Below are positions 13,884 through 16,878 of a stretch of DNA of 16,878 nt, in pieces. The stretch is from the NCBI GenBank assembly GCA_030668565.1, contig DAOVFD010000006.1, positions 1 through 16,878 of the forward strand, read 5' to 3'. The number at the start of each line of letters is the position of its first letter. Positions within the stretch are counted from its first letter, which is position 1. Under the pieces are notes generated by a model. That model saw only the letters and a list, made by a program, of their open reading frames with translations. It was not told where the DNA came from and did not search any database. Source of the DNA: Microcaldota archaeon. GTDB taxonomy: Archaea > Micrarchaeota > Micrarchaeia > Anstonellales > Bilamarchaeaceae. The position numbers and the translations under genes were made by a program.

Positions 13884-14760
13884 GTATCCTGAGCACCTCT
13901 GAAAATTCCACTGCTGCCCTGACAGCCCTTTCCGCATATAATTCGGCCCTTTCATCGGTAGTGTCCCAATCGGCATCGAAACCTATTACACCGAACCCGA
14001 CCGGCTTTCTGTGCTCCAATGCAAGCTCACTTATCCTGTTTGCAACGGTCTTAACTATCACTTCATCGTGTGCCGTTTCACCCTTAATAACCGCTCCGAG
14101 CACTGCAACGCAATCAACTTCCTTGTCCATAAGAAGCTTTTTTGTTGCAAGAGGAATCTCAAAACTTCCCCTTACCGGAATAATCCTAACAATGTTTGCC
14201 GCTTCCTTGCGTGCCATCTCCTTTGCCCTTTCAAGCATCCTTTCTGTTATTTCCCTGTTGAATGTGGAAATAACTATTCCTAATCTCGTTTCCCTCTCTC
14301 CCAGATTTATGGGCCCTTCATCCTCCTTGCCCTGCCTCATGCCTTTTCCTGCAAGTTTCACAAGCGTCTCCGGTTCTTTTACAAGCAGAACTGCATTATG
14401 AGCATGTTTTCTTGTACGGTTTTCACAGATTGACTGGAATTCCTTCTCGCTCCATGCCTCATTTTCATGAACAAACACCTCTATTATGTGTTTTCCAGTC
14501 ATCAGTTTTGCCTGCTGTATTCCGAGCGAAGCCTCATGTGCGCATGTCGCATCCACAGGAGCTCCCCCAACCATTCCAAGTGCCATGCAGGAAACACAGC
14601 CGTCATCAAGAAGCCTTTTGCATTCCACAGGAAGGTCTTTTACACCGGGTACTGTCCTCCTGATAATTTCAACTTCAGGATAGTTCTTTTTTATTTCATC
14701 AATTGCTGTTTCCCCCATGTCCACTCTTGAAAACATGGTATCAACGATTCCCAACTTCAT
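13873..14760 (-). CDS. ribC-ribH: Fusion of archaeal riboflavin synthase (RibC) and lumazine synthase (RibH)
   Basis: One 295-residue protein covers the last two steps of the pathway. Residues 1-150 are the archaeal riboflavin synthase: KLGIVDTMFSRVDM, RRTVPGVKDLPVECKRLL, CMALGMVGG, CAHEASLG, HIIEVFVHE and LAGKGMRQGKEDEGP. Residues 157-295 are lumazine synthase: RLGIVISTFNREIT, IPVRGSFEIPLATKKLL, VLGAVIKGETAHDEVI with the catalytic His231, PVGFGVI, then ERAELYAERAVRAAVEF. The linker is about six residues. The halves are visibly homologous to each other, as expected of this pair of families. The ATG at 14760 matches the family N-terminus, is preceded by GGGGTTGAT, and overlaps the end of ribB by 20 bases. 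The upstream extension to 14874 is rejected. Confidence 0.93.
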   Translation of the reverse strand: MKLGIVDTMFSRVDMGETAIDEIKKNYPEVEIIRRTVPGVKDLPVECKRLLDDGCVSCMALGMVGGAPVDATCAHEASLGIQQAKLMTGKHIIEVFVHENEAWSEKEFQSICENRTRKHAHNAVLLVKEPETLVKLAGKGMRQGKEDEGPINLGERETRLGIVISTFNREITERMLERAKEMARKEAANIVRIIPVRGSFEIPLATKKLLMDKEVDCVAVLGAVIKGETAHDEVIVKTVANRISELALEHRKPVGFGVIGFDADWDTTDERAELYAERAVRAAVEFSEVLRIHED

Positions 14761-15394
14761 ATATATCAACCCCTTCAAGGAAAACAAGGTCATTGTCTTC
14801 CGCATATTTTTGAGCATCTTTCTTAGGAAGTGCTTTGCCTTTTCCAAGCATTTCGCAAAGTACCATTGCACCATTCATTTTTCCAAACCGTGCAAGTTCA
14901 AGTGCAAGTTCCGTATGTCCTTTCCGGTTCTTGATGTCTCTCCCTATCAAAAGGAAAACATGGCCTGGTGAATAGAAATTATCAATAAATTCCTGTTTCG
15001 GATTTTCTGATTCAATGAGTTTTGCAATTTCCTTAATTGTAAGCGCACGGTCATTATCGGTTATTCCGGTATAGACTTTCTTATTATTAACAGGAATTGA
15101 AAATGAAGGTGGATCCCCATAGGCAGTTTTCTTGCATTCGAGTTTTTCCAGAGTTCCTCCTGCTTTTGAAAGATACTCTGTAAAGAAAGGAAGACCAAGA
15201 TCCTCTGCATATTTTTTATCCAGAGCGAGGCAGACCAAACCCCCCGCATCCTTCCTGAGTATCTCTATCTTTTCAGGAGTTGCAAAACCAGCGTGGAAAA
15301 TCAGGTCTGCTTCACCTTCCCTTTCGTCCCCGTCGTAAATTACAATCATTCTTCCTTCTTTCAGCGATTTCACTGCGCTCCCTATTTTATTCAT
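14741..15394 (-). CDS. ribB: RibB: 3,4-dihydroxy-2-butanone 4-phosphate synthase
   Basis: RibB turns ribulose 5-phosphate into the four-carbon unit that lumazine synthase joins to the pyrimidine. The 217-residue product has the acidic metal site DGDEREGEADL (21-31), GITDNDRALTIKEIA (110-124) with the catalytic Asp and Arg, YSPGHVFLL (141-149), GHTELALELARFG (159-171) and the catalytic CEML (180-183). It is the first gene of the riboflavin operon. A TATA element at 15415-15424 is centred about 25 bases before the ATG, so the mRNA is probably leaderless. No FMN-type riboswitch fits in the 49-base gap upstream. Confidence 0.95.
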   Translation of the reverse strand: MNKIGSAVKSLKEGRMIVIYDGDEREGEADLIFHAGFATPEKIEILRKDAGGLVCLALDKKYAEDLGLPFFTEYLSKAGGTLEKLECKKTAYGDPPSFSIPVNNKKVYTGITDNDRALTIKEIAKLIESENPKQEFIDNFYSPGHVFLLIGRDIKNRKGHTELALELARFGKMNGAMVLCEMLGKGKALPKKDAQKYAEDNDLVFLEGVDIYEVGNR

Positions 15395-15414
15395 GGGAGT
15401 ACTTCGCTTAATAC

Positions 15415-15424
15415 ATATATATTA
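15415..15424 (-). promoter_or_regulatory. TATA box of the riboflavin operon
   Basis: The minus strand reads TAATATATAT, centred about 25 bases before the ribB ATG. It lies directly downstream of the pilin operon's T-run terminator. Confidence 0.65.
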
Positions 15425-15430
15425 GTAACT

Positions 15431-15444
15431 ACCAAAAAATTGGT
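15431..15444 (-). terminator. Hairpin and T-run ending the pilin operon
   Basis: ACCAA/TTGGT with a four-base loop overlaps the stop codon of the last pilin-like gene, and six T lie inside the hairpin on the minus strand. This would end the pilin transcript just before the ribB promoter. Confidence 0.55.
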
Positions 15445-15815
15445 TATTTCTTTACAACATAAAGAGAAAGCATCCTCTGTTCCGCATTACCGTTTAACAG
15501 AAGAACATGTTCTACAGACGCAATGTGTTCCAGTGTTGGTTTACCCCTGCAATCGTCCGAGGTGCCGCGTTGACCGCCTACATATGTACAGAGTCCGGTC
15601 ATATCATCTATCTCATTCAATTCATCATCAAGCTGCGATTCATCCTGCAGATATTCAAAATTACCCCTGAGGTACAAAACCCTCCATACATCGTTTGCAA
15701 GCTGGTATCTGTAAAGGGAATCATCCACGCCATTGTAATCCTCAAGCTGGAGCAGAACGTATGACGTGAACAACATGAAAACAGTAAACGATATTATTGC
15801 TTCAAGTGTCTGCAT
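15444..15815 (-). CDS. Small pilin-like protein with an N-terminal membrane helix
   Basis: The 123-residue product starts MQTLEAIISFTVFMLFTSYVLLQ, a hydrophobic helix at the extreme N-terminus with a Glu at position 5, as in pilin-like proteins. The outer part is acidic (LQDESQLDDELNEIDD) and has two cysteines, 76 and 89, close enough for a disulfide. A classic class III cleavage motif is not clear. A GTG at 15824 is an alternative start, overlapping the preceding gene by eight bases; the ATG at 15815 follows that gene's stop by one base. It is the last gene of the operon. It is probably a minor pilin or an assembly partner. Confidence 0.68.
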   Translation of the reverse strand: MQTLEAIISFTVFMLFTSYVLLQLEDYNGVDDSLYRYQLANDVWRVLYLRGNFEYLQDESQLDDELNEIDDMTGLCTYVGGQRGTSDDCRGKPTLEHIASVEHVLLLNGNAEQRMLSLYVVKK

Positions 15816-15816
15816 T

Positions 15817-16230
15817 TCAACCACACACGAATAATCTGTCGAGCTCCCTGTCCTGGCCCCGTACCACTATCCTGTAAACACATGTCTTATCCGGCTCCCC
15901 GTCATATCCATCCGCATTCTCAAGACCAAATTCAAGATTTGGAAGGCTAAGATAGGTTCTCATTTCAGGAAGTTCGCTTTTCATTCCGTCAAGTTCGGAC
16001 TCGTCAATCCAATTTGGATAAACCTTTTCTCCGTCCTTGTGTGCCCCGCCTTCCTTTACTATATAATCCGCCACCACGACAATAAGATTGAATTTTTCCT
16101 GCGAATTCATTTTCTCTATTGAATCATAAATCAGGAAATTCATAGTGTTAAGTATGAATACCGTAAGAAGCAGAATGGGAATAAGACTGAACATCCCGTC
16201 GTATGAAACGAAACCTTTATACCGGTTCAT
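15817..16230 (-). CDS. Pilin-like protein with a class III-type signal peptide
   Basis: The 137-residue product begins NRYKGFVSYDGMFSLIPILLLTVFILN. The basic end, KG cleavage site, then FVSYD and a hydrophobic helix match archaeal prepilin or pseudopilin precursors, cut by an archaeal prepilin peptidase after the glycine. The outer domain contains Cys117 and Cys136 near the C-terminus. The frame is open back to 16410, but that part overlaps the preceding gene and is not protein-like for this family. Starts two or three codons upstream (ATGATG at 16242-16237) are possible. It overlaps the preceding stop by 14 bases. The peptidase and motor ATPase are not in the window. Confidence 0.75.
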   Translation of the reverse strand: MNRYKGFVSYDGMFSLIPILLLTVFILNTMNFLIYDSIEKMNSQEKFNLIVVVADYIVKEGGAHKDGEKVYPNWIDESELDGMKSELPEMRTYLSLPNLEFGLENADGYDGEPDKTCVYRIVVRGQDRELDRLFVCG

Positions 16231-16549
16231 ATGAATCATCATTCGTACAGCCTTTGAAAAAGCCCTTGAATTCCTTTTTCCCACTATCCAGAACCAAGAA
16301 TACCTTGTCATTCTGTATTTTGAATCCATGGCCTGGAGCACCCAGAATGCTCGATGGTGTCTTGAAATTACCGTTGCAGTATATCTGGGCACCGTAGATA
16401 AAATCCTCAAAATTTTGTTTATCCTTTACAACCTCTGCTTCAGCTCCAAAGTCTCTGTGCGCCTTTGCAAGAGGATAGAATATCATCGCTATTGCTGCCA
16501 TGGTAACAAGAAATATCATCATGAACTCTATCGTTGCCTGTGCTTTCAT
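16217..16549 (-). CDS. Small class III signal peptide protein (pilin-like)
   Basis: The 110-residue product begins MKAQATIEFMMIFLVTMAAIAMIFYPLA. The K-A-Q-A-x-I-E pattern followed by a hydrophobic helix is the archaeal class III signal peptide, with the Glu five residues after the predicted cut, as needed for pilus assembly. The mature part is about 80 residues, with Cys58 and Cys101 as a possible disulfide pair. The start overlaps the stop of the upstream gene in ATGA, so translation is probably coupled. Small size suggests a minor pilin or structural subunit, not an enzyme. Confidence 0.82.
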   Translation of the reverse strand: MKAQATIEFMMIFLVTMAAIAMIFYPLAKAHRDFGAEAEVVKDKQNFEDFIYGAQIYCNGNFKTPSSILGAPGHGFKIQNDKVFLVLDSGKKEFKGFFKGCTNDDSYEPV

Positions 16550-16878
16550 GAATATTCCACCTTTATTTTCGTGGGCAGACGGACTTCCGAACTATGGCTG
16601 CCATCCTTTGATGTCAGAATTATCTTTACTTTAGTATATCTAAAGTCATTATCACGGAGCGTCATCTCCTTCAATTCGTGATTACAGGTCATGAGGCCGC
16701 CAACGGGCATTGAAGGAAAATCAGTAAGATGATTGCACGAACCCAGCTCAGCCGGGACTTCATCGCAAAGCACTTCAACTTCTATATCATCATCGAATTG
16801 GTTTTCAGCTAATTGGCTTTCAACTATTACTCCTCTTATTTTGTTTGCTATGCCTGAATTAACTGCAGCTGAAGCAGC
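16546..16878 (-). CDS. Partial secreted or pilin-like protein, C-terminal part
   Basis: The frame is open to the window edge and gives the last 110 residues. The visible part starts with a hydroxylic, alanine-rich helix (AASAAVNSGIANKIRG), as seen just after a pilin's membrane helix, then a beta-rich domain with IEVEVLC, Cys38, Cys48 and Cys65 (visible-part numbering) and strand-like ends (YTKVKIILTS, VRLPTKIKVEYS). Its stop overlaps the next gene's ATG (ATGA), placing it in the same operon. The N-terminus with any signal peptide lies outside the window, so the pilin call is inferred from context. Confidence 0.72.
   Translation of the reverse strand, partial: AASAAVNSGIANKIRGVIVESQLAENQFDDDIEVEVLCDEVPAELGSCNHLTDFPSMPVGGLMTCNHELKEMTLRDNDFRYTKVKIILTSKDGSHSSEVRLPTKIKVEYS

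Noticed and set aside
14761..14874. N-terminal extension of the ribC-ribH fusion to 14874
   Set aside because: It lies inside ribB in another frame, is Lys/Phe-rich and unlike the family. MKLGIVDT at 14760 is the normal riboflavin synthase start.
15395..15443. FMN riboswitch ahead of the riboflavin operon
   Set aside because: The 49-base gap is too short, and a TATA box about 25 bases from the ATG leaves no leader to hold one.
16231..16410. Upstream extension of the 137-residue pilin-like gene
   Set aside because: It overlaps the preceding pilin gene in another frame and would bury the class III signal peptide, which must be close to the N-terminus.
1..16878. CRISPR array, insertion sequence or prophage
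   Set aside because: No regularly spaced repeats, transposase, integrase or terminal inverted repeats were seen. Gene content is mostly housekeeping.

Overview
The window comes from an archaeon and is densely coded on both strands; base composition looks moderate, a little under half G+C by eye. Evidence for an archaeon: a PolD small subunit (DP1), geranylgeranylglyceryl phosphate synthase for ether lipids, a stand-alone GMP synthase ATPase subunit, archease, a UPF0147 protein, archaeal-type riboflavin synthase, class III (archaellin/pilin-type) signal peptides, a tRNA-Arg(UCU) with a bulge-helix-bulge intron after position 37, and TATA boxes about 25-30 bases ahead of start codons (leaderless mRNAs). 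Small divergent secreted or membrane proteins and tight packing would suit a euryarchaeal or DPANN lineage, but the genus cannot be fixed from the sequence.

Layout. (1) 1-148: the end of a membrane protein, converging on guaA subunit B across a 142-base gap rich in inverted repeats. (2) 1321-3155: cysS and archease, overlapping by one base. (3) 3152-5726: a GT2 glycosyltransferase, a lipoprotein with an OB-like domain, a basic tail-anchored protein and an alpha-helical repeat protein. (4) 5829-7450: a tandem ACT-domain protein, a four-helix membrane protein and a proline-rich cytosolic protein, each with its own promoter. (5) 9351-7549 on the minus strand: tRNA-Arg(UCU), UPF0147 and PolD small subunit, possibly one transcript. 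(6) 9390-11369: GGGP synthase and an MFS transporter; the MFS gene is divergent from a membrane-anchored protein with two CXXC thioredoxin-like domains. (7) 15394-12241: a four-gene riboflavin operon whose neighbouring genes overlap. (8) 15444-16878: at least four pilin-like genes in one operon, cut by the window edge.

The riboflavin operon is the standout. Its order is ribB, a ribC-ribH fusion, ribA, ribD. It supplies the GTP arm (bacterial-style RibA and RibD), the ribulose-5-phosphate arm (RibB) and both final condensations. The archaeal riboflavin synthase and lumazine synthase are one continuous protein, and the two halves are visibly paralogous. The pilin-like proteins each carry two or three cysteines in the predicted outer domain, and the dithiol protein at 11423 is a conceivable but unproven partner. 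Several divergent pairs appear to share one central TATA element, and convergent pairs overlap or abut at their stop codons.
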